DNA from: an uncultured Ruminococcus sp.
GTDB taxonomy: Bacteria > Bacillota > Clostridia > Oscillospirales > Acutalibacteraceae
NCBI GenBank assembly: GCA_902766585.1
Contig: CACXDV010000054.1
Coordinates: forward strand, 1 to 10,734
Direction: 5' to 3'
Length of the DNA stretch: 10,734 nucleotides
In this document: in pieces, positions 1 through 7,128 of the stretch
Position numbering within the stretch: position 1 is the stretch's first letter
Layout: each line of letters opens with the position of its first letter
The notes under the pieces: model-generated
The model's database searches: none
What the model was told of the DNA's origin: nothing
What the model saw: the letters and a program-made list of their open reading frames with translations, nothing else
Position numbers and translations under genes: made by a program

Positions 1-266
1 ACTCTTGAAAGCATATCGCCCGAAACCGGAAGTTCCATAGATTTGCCTAAAAAGCGTACCTTTGACTGTGCAAGGTTGATACCTGCAGCGGAATCAAAGA
101 GCTGAACGAGAGCATTGGAGCCGTCAACCTCAAGAACCTGGCAGCGTCTCAGTTCTCCGTTAGGAAGCTCGATCTCACCAAGCTCGTTATAGGTAACTCC
201 TTCAACATCGGTTACCATCATAGGAGGGCCTGCTACCTCTCGTATAGTACGGTATTCCTTTGGCAT
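1..266 (-). CDS. atpB: V-type ATP synthase subunit B, N-terminal part (cut by window edge)
   Basis: This is the non-catalytic nucleotide-site subunit of the cytoplasmic V1/A1 head, which alternates with subunit A in an A3B3 hexamer. Only the first 88 residues are visible; the rest lies beyond base 1. They begin MPKEYRTIREVAGP and form the N-terminal beta-barrel, with the EIELPNGELRR and QVLEVDG stretches typical of the family. The ATG at 264-266 overlaps the atpA stop by one base (TGATG), so the two genes are translationally coupled. An AAGGAGT ribosome binding site at 275-281, inside the end of atpA, sits 8 bases before the start. The central nucleotide-binding domain is not visible, so residue-level checks of it are impossible here. 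Family assignment is secure from the N-terminus and the operon position. Confidence 0.93.
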   Translation of the reverse strand, partial: MPKEYRTIREVAGPPMMVTDVEGVTYNELGEIELPNGELRRCQVLEVDGSNALVQLFDSAAGINLAQSKVRFLGKSMELPVSGDMLSR

Positions 267-2032
267 CAGTCCTCACTCCTTTCAAGTACTTCTTCTATTT
301 CCTGATCGAGGATGGCTTCAATTGAGCTGAATTCCTGCTCAGTCTTTTCCTCGTCCTCATATTTGAATCTGCCGATACGCTCACGAACCTGCATAGAAGC
401 AAGAAGCTCAATATCAGCGCCCTTGCCGAGAGCCTCAAGGGACTTGTCATAGAAAAGCAGGATAGCTCTCATCATAAGAACCTGCTTTTTAAGCGAAGTA
501 TAGGTATCAACAGAATCGAAAGCATTCTGATGCAGATAGTCCTCACGGATAGCGCGGGCTGTTTCGAGCTTAAGACGGTCGGGAGCGGAAAGCGCATCCA
601 TACCTACAAGGTTTACGATTTCCTGAAGCTCAGATTCATCCTGAAGCAGTGACATAAGTCTGCCGCGAAGCTCCATAAAATCAGGAGAAGCATTATCAGC
701 ATACCATTTTGCAAGCTGGTCAACGTAAAGCGAATAGCTTGTAAGCCAGTTGATAGCCGGGAAGTGACGCTTATATGCAAGAGCAGCATCAAGTCCCCAG
801 AAAACCTTTACGATACGGAGCGTAGCCTGAGAAACAGGCTCAGAAATATCACCGCCGGGAGGAGAAACCGCACCGATAACGGAGAGAGCACCTTCCGTAT
901 CCTTTGTACCGTTAACGATAACACGGCCTGCTCTTTCATAGAACTGAGCAAGACGGCTGCCGAGGTAAGCGGGATAACCTTCTTCACCGGGCATTTCTTC
1001 GAGTCGTCCGGACATTTCACGGAGAGCCTCAGCCCAGCGTGATGTTGAATCCGCCATAAGAGCGACTGTATAGCCCATATCACGGAAGTATTCTGCAATA
1101 GTGATACCCGTATAGATAGAAGCCTCACGGGCAGCAACAGGCATATCTGATGTATTAGCGATAAGAACGGTTCTTTCCATAAGGGAGTTGCCTGTTCTCG
1201 GGTCACGAAGCTCAGGGAACTCATTAAGAACGTCTGTCATTTCGTTACCGCGTTCGCCGCAGCCGATGTAAACGATAATATCGGCAGCAGCCCATTTTGC
1301 GAGCTGATGCTGAACAACGGTCTTACCTGAACCGAAGGGACCGGGAACAGCAGCAACACCGCCCTTTGCGATAGGGAAGAGAGTATCAATTGTTCTTTGA
1401 CCTGTGGTAAGAAGGATATCGGGAGAGAGCTTTCTCTTATAAGGTCTGCCGATACGAACAGGCCACTTAACAGCCATGGATACATTCTCAGTTTTGCCGT
1501 CATTATCAAGTACACAAACAGTATCGTCGATAGTAAAATCGCCTTCCTTGATATCCTTAACGGTACCGCCGAGCTTATTTGGAACCATTATTTTATGAAC
1601 AACAGCATGAGTCTCCTGAACAGTACCGATAACATCACCGGCAGCAACCTTGTCGCCTTTTTTGACTGCGGGGACAAAATGCCATTTCTTTTTATGGTCG
1701 AGAGAAGGAACCTCAACACCTCTTGTAAGGTTATTTCCGGCAACCTTCATAATTTCATTAAGAGGACGCTGTATACCGTCATAGATAGCGCCGATAAGAC
1801 CGGGGCCAAGTTCAACGGAAAGGGGAGCGCCTGTAGATTCAACAGCCTCACCGGGACCAAGACCGGAGGTTTCCTCATAAACCTGAATACTTGCACGGTC
1901 GCCGTGCATTTCGATTATTTCACCGATAAGACGATGCTTGCTGACGCGCACAACGTCAAACATATTTGCATCACGCATACCCTCCGCAATAACCAGAGGA
2001 CCTGCGACTTTAGTAATAATTCCGTTTGTCAA
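266..2032 (-). CDS. atpA: V-type ATP synthase catalytic subunit A
   Basis: This is the catalytic subunit of the V1/A1 head, which hydrolyses or makes ATP at the A/B interface. Its 588 residues match the usual family length. The order is: N-terminal beta-barrel (about 1-75), the family-specific non-homologous insert (about 110-190), the nucleotide-binding domain (about 200-440) and a helical C-terminal domain. Walker A is GPFGSGKT at 231-238, the catalytic glutamate region is GERGNE at 259-264, and Walker B is ALMADS at about 324-329. The conserved SRWAEALREMSGRLEEMPGE block follows. The start codon is TTG (2030-2032), supported by a GAGGT ribosome binding site at 2040-2044 seven bases upstream and by the family-typical start TNGIITKVAGP; the next in-frame ATG is at residue 19, inside the barrel. 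It follows atpF by 54 bases and overlaps atpB by one base. Confidence 0.97.
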   Translation of the reverse strand: MTNGIITKVAGPLVIAEGMRDANMFDVVRVSKHRLIGEIIEMHGDRASIQVYEETSGLGPGEAVESTGAPLSVELGPGLIGAIYDGIQRPLNEIMKVAGNNLTRGVEVPSLDHKKKWHFVPAVKKGDKVAAGDVIGTVQETHAVVHKIMVPNKLGGTVKDIKEGDFTIDDTVCVLDNDGKTENVSMAVKWPVRIGRPYKRKLSPDILLTTGQRTIDTLFPIAKGGVAAVPGPFGSGKTVVQHQLAKWAAADIIVYIGCGERGNEMTDVLNEFPELRDPRTGNSLMERTVLIANTSDMPVAAREASIYTGITIAEYFRDMGYTVALMADSTSRWAEALREMSGRLEEMPGEEGYPAYLGSRLAQFYERAGRVIVNGTKDTEGALSVIGAVSPPGGDISEPVSQATLRIVKVFWGLDAALAYKRHFPAINWLTSYSLYVDQLAKWYADNASPDFMELRGRLMSLLQDESELQEIVNLVGMDALSAPDRLKLETARAIREDYLHQNAFDSVDTYTSLKKQVLMMRAILLFYDKSLEALGKGADIELLASMQVRERIGRFKYEDEEKTEQEFSSIEAILDQEIEEVLERSED

Positions 2033-2086
2033 ATTTCACACCTCTTCAATATAGTGTTTCCTTTTCAGGGTAAAAAGCCCGTAAGA

Positions 2087-2410
2087 TTATTGCTTAAAAA
2101 GAATATCCGAGCCGACAGCCTGTTCAACGAAGGAGGAAAGGCGTTTTGTACCCTCGCCCATATTGCCGTTTGCACCCGGAATAGGGATAACGGCAGGAAT
2201 AGGTTCTTCGGCGAGCTTTACTCTTTCCTTTTCTGAGGCAGCGAACATTTCTTCTGTCATAAAGATAATTGCGTACATATCCTTTTCAACCGCCGCCTTA
2301 AGAGCAAAAACAGCCCTGTCCGCATCGTTGCAGATTATAGCATCTACGCCGATAGCGCTGAAGCCCTTAACGCTTTCGCTGTCGCCGATAACGGCAATGC
2401 TTTTAACCAT
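2087..2410 (-). CDS. atpF: V-type ATP synthase subunit F
   Basis: This is the small central-stalk subunit that binds subunit D and modulates ATPase activity (NtpG in the E. hirae naming). It has 107 residues, normal for the family. It shows the Rossmann-like alternating pattern: first strand IAVIGDSESVKGFSAIG (5-21), then YAIIFMTEE (46-54), IPAVIPIPG (71-79) and the C-terminal GSDILF. The start is chosen at ATG 2408-2410, giving MVKSIAVIGD, which fits the family start. A GTG nine bases upstream (2417-2419) is in frame and sits 4 bases after an AAAGG, so a 110-residue form cannot be excluded. Either start overlaps the end of atpC (by 8 bases for the ATG), implying translational coupling. A 54-base gap to atpA contains only its ribosome binding site and a weak GGG/CCC hairpin. 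Confidence 0.93.
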   Translation of the reverse strand: MVKSIAVIGDSESVKGFSAIGVDAIICNDADRAVFALKAAVEKDMYAIIFMTEEMFAASEKERVKLAEEPIPAVIPIPGANGNMGEGTKRLSSFVEQAVGSDILFKQ

Positions 2411-3374
2411 AGATATCACGCAGCCTTTCTCTGATTTTATCTGTAGGGGTATGTGTCACGATACCGCCGGAAATTATGTGTACAGCCTTTCTTTCATATT
2501 CACAGGCTGTATAGTAACCTAACAGCGGTTCAGGCCCCTCGCATTTAAGCTTGCACATTTTTTTAGCAAGAGAGATGAGCCTGTTATCAATGAATTTCTC
2601 AAATTCACCCGGATTTTCCTTAAAGGCAGCAACAGCCTTTTTGCAGTCACAGGTATTGAGCGTTTCAAGGTATTTGATAAGATTATCTGTACCGGTAAGA
2701 GCCTTGTCGATAACTGTCTTTTTGTCAAAGCCCTCAAGATCACAGAGAGCGGTTTGCAGATATTCGGCATTAGTATTGGTTCTTGCGGCGCGGATAGCTA
2801 TTTTTACATTTGAATAAAAGGCTATTGATTCAAAGTAGCTATTAAGATATTCTGAACGTGAACGCTTACCCTCTTCAAGCATTTTATTAATTGCAGCGCG
2901 GTCGATCACTGCATCGCTGAGCCTTGCGTCATTTGTCTGTGCAAGGAGCTTATAAGCCTTCTGAGCCGCATCCGACAGCCAGTCGGGAAGCTTGTCGAAT
3001 TTACCGTTTTCCACAGCATTGACTAAAACCTTTATATCAATGGAAACGGGGTACATCATAAGATCTCTGTATTCCCTGTCTGCCATAATAGCTTTGAGAA
3101 GGGTTTTCAGGTTGTGTATATCGTTTTGCAGATAAAACGTGGAGAATATTTCTTCATCAGGAGCGATACTCTTGATATACTTCCACATTTTTTCTGTATT
3201 CGAGCTAATGACCTCATCGATAGTATTGCCGTCGCCGAAGCCCTTATCCTTAAGGAAACGGACAAGCTCGGCTTCATTTTTCATTCCGATCATTTGTTCG
3301 AGATCAGAGGAGGAGAGAAGGGATTTTTCCTTTGCCCTTACAGAGCCGATAGAAAATTCATAAGATAAAGACAT
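2403..3374 (-). CDS. atpC: V-type ATP synthase subunit C
   Basis: This is the funnel-shaped adaptor (family of yeast subunit d) that connects the central stalk of the V1/A1 head to the rotating proteolipid ring. Its 323 residues are close to the usual length of about 330, mostly helical. Recognisable blocks are NDIHNLKTLLKA at 84-95 and the C-terminal EPLLGYY at 282-288 followed by a helix and an isoleucine-rich strand (299-306). The ATG at 3372-3374 has a perfect AAGGAGG ribosome binding site (3381-3387), six bases upstream, which overlaps the atpE stop codon. It starts 11 bases after atpE and its end overlaps atpF. There are no odd features. The identification rests on the motifs and the fixed operon position between E and F. 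Confidence 0.94.
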   Translation of the reverse strand: MSLSYEFSIGSVRAKEKSLLSSSDLEQMIGMKNEAELVRFLKDKGFGDGNTIDEVISSNTEKMWKYIKSIAPDEEIFSTFYLQNDIHNLKTLLKAIMADREYRDLMMYPVSIDIKVLVNAVENGKFDKLPDWLSDAAQKAYKLLAQTNDARLSDAVIDRAAINKMLEEGKRSRSEYLNSYFESIAFYSNVKIAIRAARTNTNAEYLQTALCDLEGFDKKTVIDKALTGTDNLIKYLETLNTCDCKKAVAAFKENPGEFEKFIDNRLISLAKKMCKLKCEGPEPLLGYYTACEYERKAVHIISGGIVTHTPTDKIRERLRDIYG

Positions 3375-3385
3375 ATGAACCCTCC

Positions 3386-3970
3386 TTAATCCTTAAACAG
3401 CTCTCTGCCGATCAGATCCTCGATTTCCTCACGCTTCTCGTTAATGATCGATAAAAAGCTCATATTTTCTTCTATATCACCGTCTGCAAGAATAAAACCG
3501 CTGTCGATAGAATCGTTTGGTTTTGACGAGATAGTGACATTAAGACCGCATTTGCCGAAGCGCTTTGACATATCGGACGGCATACGCTTAAGATCCCTTG
3601 AATTAAAGAATACTGTACCGTTTTTCTTATCCATAGTTGCAGCGAGCTTGATCAGAAGCTCAAAATAATCCTTATCGGGAAGCTTCAGCATATGCTGATA
3701 GATATGCTCAACGGCTTTTTCGATCTCTTTACGTTTAGTTTTCAGGAGGAGATTTCTTTTTTCAAGCTCCTCTCTGCTTTTATAGGATGCAAGCAGCTTT
3801 TCGGACTGGAGCTGAACGCGGTGTTCACCGCTGTGACGGATCTCCTGAGCCTGTTTTTCAGCCTTTTCAACAGTTTCCTTATATACCTTATCTGCTTCTG
3901 CAGTGATCTGAGCGATCCTTTCGTCGGACTCCTGTCTGATGCTTGCAATTATTTTTTCTCCGTTGCTCAT
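3386..3970 (-). CDS. atpE: V-type ATP synthase subunit E
   Basis: This is a peripheral-stalk subunit. Its long N-terminal coiled coil pairs with subunit H, and its C-terminal globular domain caps the B subunits of the head, so the stator resists rotation. It has 194 residues, the normal size. Residues about 5-90 are rich in Glu, Lys, Gln and Ala with heptad character; the remainder is mixed alpha/beta, with a GGFILADGDIEEN-like strand written here as SGFILADGDIEEN near residue 157. The ATG at 3968-3970 is preceded by AAGGTGG (3978-3984) at 7 bases. It lies 55 bases after atpK and 11 bases before atpC. The gene should not be confused with atpE of F-type ATPases, which encodes the c subunit. 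Confidence 0.93.
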   Translation of the reverse strand: MSNGEKIIASIRQESDERIAQITAEADKVYKETVEKAEKQAQEIRHSGEHRVQLQSEKLLASYKSREELEKRNLLLKTKRKEIEKAVEHIYQHMLKLPDKDYFELLIKLAATMDKKNGTVFFNSRDLKRMPSDMSKRFGKCGLNVTISSKPNDSIDSGFILADGDIEENMSFLSIINEKREEIEDLIGRELFKD

Positions 3971-4025
3971 ATTCTACCCACCTTTATCAGAATGCACGGG
4001 GCATCTGTAATTATTGTCATTATTC

Positions 4026-4499
4026 TTACATTTTGATTCCGGGGATGGAAATAACCATAAGAAGTGAAACGATAAAGGCAAGAAGAGCATAGATCTCAAC
4101 GAGGGTAATGGAAACCATTGCCTTTGAGAAATTCTTTTCATCCTTAGCGCACATTGAGATACCTGCAACAGCAGCCTTACCCTGAGCGAAGCCTGAGATC
4201 ATACCGCCGATACCGATAGCAAGTGAAGCTGCAAGATAGGAAAGTCCCTGAGCGAGAGAAGGAGCATCGCCACCGAGGATACCGCAGCTTATCATGATAA
4301 TGAAGCCTACGATGAAGCCGTAAAGTCCCTGTGTACCGGGAAGAAGAGTAAGGACGAGCATTTTACCGAACATAGAGGAATCCTCAGAGAGAACGCCCAT
4401 AGCAGTCTGAGCTGCGCCGCCTACGCCCTTAGCGGAACCGATACCTGCGAGTACAGTTGCGAGAGTTGCTGCAAGAATTGCAAAAAGCATACCATTCAT
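4026..4499 (-). CDS. atpK: V-type ATP synthase subunit K, duplicated proteolipid (rotor ring)
   Basis: This membrane proteolipid forms the rotor ring that carries the coupling ion. It has 157 residues with four transmembrane helices (about 3-25, 46-72, 84-106 and 128-152), a tandem duplication of the two-helix c-subunit hairpin. The ion-site glutamate is E135 in LVEIYALL. The second residue set matches the Na+ ligands known from E. hirae NtpK (L61, T64, Q65, Q110, E139, with Y68 bonding to the glutamate): here L53, T56, Q57, Y60, Q106 and E135. The first hairpin has no membrane carboxylate, so one ion site per protomer is expected, as in E. hirae. The ATG at 4497-4499 has a strong GGAGGTC site (4507-4513) at 7 bases, fitting the many copies needed per complex. 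It lies 18 bases after atpI. Confidence 0.96.
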   Translation of the reverse strand: MNGMLFAILAATLATVLAGIGSAKGVGGAAQTAMGVLSEDSSMFGKMLVLTLLPGTQGLYGFIVGFIIMISCGILGGDAPSLAQGLSYLAASLAIGIGGMISGFAQGKAAVAGISMCAKDEKNFSKAMVSITLVEIYALLAFIVSLLMVISIPGIKM

Positions 4500-4517
4500 A
4501 ATTATTGACCTCCAAAA

Positions 4518-6503
4518 TTATTCATCATTATTGACTTTAAAGTTTTTACTGTTAAGAGTGAACGGCTCGAAGGGCTTGCCTCCGCCGTCATAGAATTTAC
4601 TGAACATTTCGACATACTGCAGTCTCATAGTATGGACATAGGAGCCGAGAGCGTTCAGACCAATGGTAATAGCATGACCGATAAGGAAAATAACGATCAT
4701 AAAGATTATACCAAATACATTTGTACCCATAAGGGTAGAAAGCATATTGAATACCTGAGCCATAACACCGGTCGTAAGACCGAGAGCAAGAAGTCTTGAG
4801 TAACTCAGAAGATCGCTTATATAGCTGGTTATATCATAAAGAGATGCAACACCGCCGATAAGCTTTGCGAAGATGTTTTTCTTATCTCTGCCCTGGGTAA
4901 GAACAAGTCCGAGAGCAGAAGCGCAGGCAATAACTGCACCGACAGTAACAAGTATCTGACCGAATGCAAGACCTGCCGCAAGTACGGCTGCGCCGCACAG
5001 CAAAGTCATCCAGAGACCTGTATCAAAGAATGCGCCCGCATAGTCCTTGTTTTTGAAGCATACATAGAATTTGCAGCTCATACCGACAAGGATATGGATA
5101 AGACCAAGACCTATGGAAAGGATCATAATAGTAAGAGCATCCTTCTGGGTGTCAAGTATCGGCCATGGCAGCATTTCCTGCATTGTAATGGCGTTACCTG
5201 TGATAAGCTTATATATCACAGCCGGCGCATCACCGAAGATACTGCCGAAAATAAGTCCCCAGATAATAGTTCCGATACCGCAGTAGCGGAAAAGCTCCAG
5301 ATTATTTCTCATAGCCCTGTCCGGTTTGAATACTTTAAGGGCGACCGTACAGGCTATAACCATAAGCAGACCGTAGCCGGCATCCGAGAACATCATTCCA
5401 AAGAAGAAATAGAAGAAAAACGCCATGATCGGAGTAGGATCTATATCGTTCTTTGAGGGAGGGGAGTACATTGTAACAATGCTTTCCGCAGGGCGGGTAA
5501 AAGCATTATTTTTGAGCTTAACGGGAGCATTTTCATCTGCATCGCTGAATTCCACGATAGAATCCGGCGCAACGTGCTCACATAGCTTTGAAAGCTTTTC
5601 GCAGTCCTCTTCAGGAATGTAGCCGTAAAGCACAAAAATGTGTTCTGTCTGATCAAGCTCAGCGATGACCTTATATTTTTCGGAACGCAGGATAAAATAA
5701 TCCTGAGTATCACGGATCTTATCGCGGTACTTGATATATTTTTCGATTGCCTTTTCAGCCTCTTCGCTTTTCTTTACAAGCTCCTGATCCTTTTGCAGAA
5801 GTCTTTGAGTTTTAACCTTCGGAGTTCTGGACGTAGGATTAAGCGGACGTGTAAAGCTGAGCGTTCTGAGGGCATTATCGGCAATTTCCTTCTGACTTTT
5901 CGGCGTATATATTACGGCGCAGGTCAGATTGGATGATGAAGATACGATCTCTGCTTCAAAGATAAGCTCAGGAGCGGCCTCAGCAAGCTTTACGCTGAGA
6001 GCTTCGAGGTCGTAGCCCTTAGGGAAGGTACCTATAAACACCGAGCAAAGCTGGCTGTCAGCGGTATTCATTGGTATATCGAGAGGACTCCACGGCTCAA
6101 GCTGGGCTATGAGAGTTCGTATGCGTACTCTTTCAGCGGCATTATCCGCGATCTGCTTTTCCAGGTCGCATATCTTGTTGCATATACCGATAATTTTTGC
6201 GGAATCGGAAGCGATAGAACCGATCTCTTCAGGTTTTATAAGCCTTCTGCCCATGAAAGCAGAAAGAAGACCTTTCTTTTCGGGTGATGTTTTATCAAGG
6301 ATCTTAAGAGCCTGTTCCGTCAGGGCCGCATTTCTTTCAAAACGCTGAAGCTGGGCGGAGGTATCAGCTCTTTTAAAGCCTTCCTCATCCTCATTACTGT
6401 GAGTAACATGAACAAGCGAGCTGTTTTGCAGATGCTCCAGAATACGCTTTCTGTCCTTTTTCAAAGCAATGATACGGACAGATTTCATGTTCATTTTTGC
6501 CAA
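4518..6503 (-). CDS. atpI: V-type ATP synthase subunit I (membrane stator, a-subunit equivalent)
   Basis: This large stator subunit provides the ion half-channels facing the K ring. It has 661 residues: a cytoplasmic N-terminal half (about 1-345) with two alpha/beta lobes joined by long coiled coils (about 102-135 and 235-285), then a membrane half with about seven or eight helices (from 355 to 620). Key arginines R570 (in LLSYSRLLALGL) and R627 (in HTMRLQYVEMF) correspond to R573 and R629 of E. hirae NtpI, the latter being the residue that releases the ion from the ring glutamate. The conserved DPTPIMAFFFYFFFGMMFSDAGYG block starts near 355. The start codon is TTG (6501-6503), six bases after GGTGA (6510-6514); ATG codons at residues 4 and 6 are further from it. 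It lies 38 bases after atpH. Confidence 0.95.
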   Translation of the reverse strand: MAKMNMKSVRIIALKKDRKRILEHLQNSSLVHVTHSNEDEEGFKRADTSAQLQRFERNAALTEQALKILDKTSPEKKGLLSAFMGRRLIKPEEIGSIASDSAKIIGICNKICDLEKQIADNAAERVRIRTLIAQLEPWSPLDIPMNTADSQLCSVFIGTFPKGYDLEALSVKLAEAAPELIFEAEIVSSSSNLTCAVIYTPKSQKEIADNALRTLSFTRPLNPTSRTPKVKTQRLLQKDQELVKKSEEAEKAIEKYIKYRDKIRDTQDYFILRSEKYKVIAELDQTEHIFVLYGYIPEEDCEKLSKLCEHVAPDSIVEFSDADENAPVKLKNNAFTRPAESIVTMYSPPSKNDIDPTPIMAFFFYFFFGMMFSDAGYGLLMVIACTVALKVFKPDRAMRNNLELFRYCGIGTIIWGLIFGSIFGDAPAVIYKLITGNAITMQEMLPWPILDTQKDALTIMILSIGLGLIHILVGMSCKFYVCFKNKDYAGAFFDTGLWMTLLCGAAVLAAGLAFGQILVTVGAVIACASALGLVLTQGRDKKNIFAKLIGGVASLYDITSYISDLLSYSRLLALGLTTGVMAQVFNMLSTLMGTNVFGIIFMIVIFLIGHAITIGLNALGSYVHTMRLQYVEMFSKFYDGGGKPFEPFTLNSKNFKVNNDE

Positions 6504-6541
6504 ATTTTATCACCACACTTTTTTTAGATTAACTTTAACGG

Positions 6542-6853
6542 TCAGCAGGTAATAGCCTTAATGACCATATCAGTTACACGGTCGATGTTTTTTTCTGCTT
6601 TCTTTGACAAAGCATCACATTCGGTATTGAATTTTACCTTTTGTTTTTCAAGCCGTTGATCGGCGCTTTTGGTAATAGCTGATTTATCGTCATCTATCAT
6701 CTTGTCAACCTGTTTTTTTGCATCGGCAACGAGATTATCTGCGTCTATTCCGGCTTGGCGTTTTTTTGCCTCGGCTTTTTTGCGGGCTTCGGTTTCCTTT
6801 TGTTTACATTCTTCCTCAGCCGCAAGGATAGCCTTAATGATTTCACTTGCCAT
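6542..6853 (-). CDS. atpH: V-type ATP synthase subunit H-like peripheral stalk protein
   Basis: This first gene of the operon encodes a 103-residue protein, almost wholly a charged coiled coil with many Lys, Glu, Ala and Asp residues in heptads. That matches the peripheral-stalk partner of subunit E (AtpH/AhaH, or NtpF of E. hirae), which always heads this operon type. It begins MASEIIKAILAAEEECK. Two ATGs are six bases apart. The first (6857-6859) has only one base between it and the AAGGAG ribosome binding site (6861-6866), too close to work, whereas the second (6851-6853) has seven, so the second is chosen. Sequence is low in distinctive motifs, so the family name leans on length, coiled coil and position. 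It is followed 38 bases later by atpI. Confidence 0.86.
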   Translation of the reverse strand: MASEIIKAILAAEEECKQKETEARKKAEAKKRQAGIDADNLVADAKKQVDKMIDDDKSAITKSADQRLEKQKVKFNTECDALSKKAEKNIDRVTDMVIKAITC

Positions 6854-6884
6854 TGACATTCTCCTTTTTTACAATATTATGATA

Positions 6885-6913
6885 ATTATACTATAAAACG
6901 CCTCAAATATCAA
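6885..6913 (-). promoter_or_regulatory. Sigma-A type promoter of the V-ATPase operon
   Basis: On the minus strand a -35 TTGATA (6908-6913, 5 of 6 consensus bases) and a -10 TATAAT (6885-6890, perfect) are separated by exactly 17 bases. Transcription would start near 6878, about 25 bases before the atpH start, leaving only the ribosome binding site in the leader. No operator-like repeat overlaps it, which suggests steady expression. Confidence 0.82.
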
Positions 6914-7055
6914 TGATTATTACACGAAATAAGTCAATTTTCTGAAAATGTAAAAATACTGTTATGAATAATATGGTTTTTGATTATTCAATATGTAGCT
7001 TTTGTACAATAATTTTACGATGTATCAAATAAAAAATATTTGTTATACTGAAATG

Positions 7056-7084
7056 TTGAAGTATTTGTCAATGTAAGGTATAAT
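7056..7084 (+). promoter_or_regulatory. Sigma-A type promoter of the dGTPase gene
   Basis: A -35 TTGAAG (7056-7061, 4 of 6 consensus bases) and a perfect -10 TATAAT (7079-7084) are spaced by 17 bases. Transcription would begin near 7091, about 38 bases before the ATG. It diverges from the ATPase promoter; the roughly 140 bases between the two promoters are very AT-rich and contain no gene. Confidence 0.72.
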
Positions 7085-7128
7085 ATCAGTATAGAAACAG
7101 ATCAATAAAAAAAGGGGATAAATCAAAA

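Noticed and set aside
808..1224. A 138-codon minus-strand frame inside atpA
   Set aside because: It is a frame-shifted shadow of the atpA nucleotide-binding domain; the atpA frame carries all the family motifs without interruption.
1397..2236. A 279-codon open frame on the plus strand opposite atpA and atpF
   Set aside because: It lies antisense to two clear ATPase genes, crosses their boundary, has no recognisable motif and no supported ribosome binding site. Long antisense frames are common opposite genes of this codon usage.
3985..4005. A weak GATGC/GCAT hairpin in the atpK-atpE spacer, considered as a stability element
   Set aside because: Only four firm base pairs, with no T-run; such a structure is expected by chance.
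6914..7055. A hidden small RNA or gene between the divergent ATPase and dGTPase promoters
   Set aside because: Apart from a short CAAATA/TATTTG repeat and a TTGTACAA palindrome I see no coding frame, no paired promoter and terminator, and no stable structure in this AT-rich stretch.
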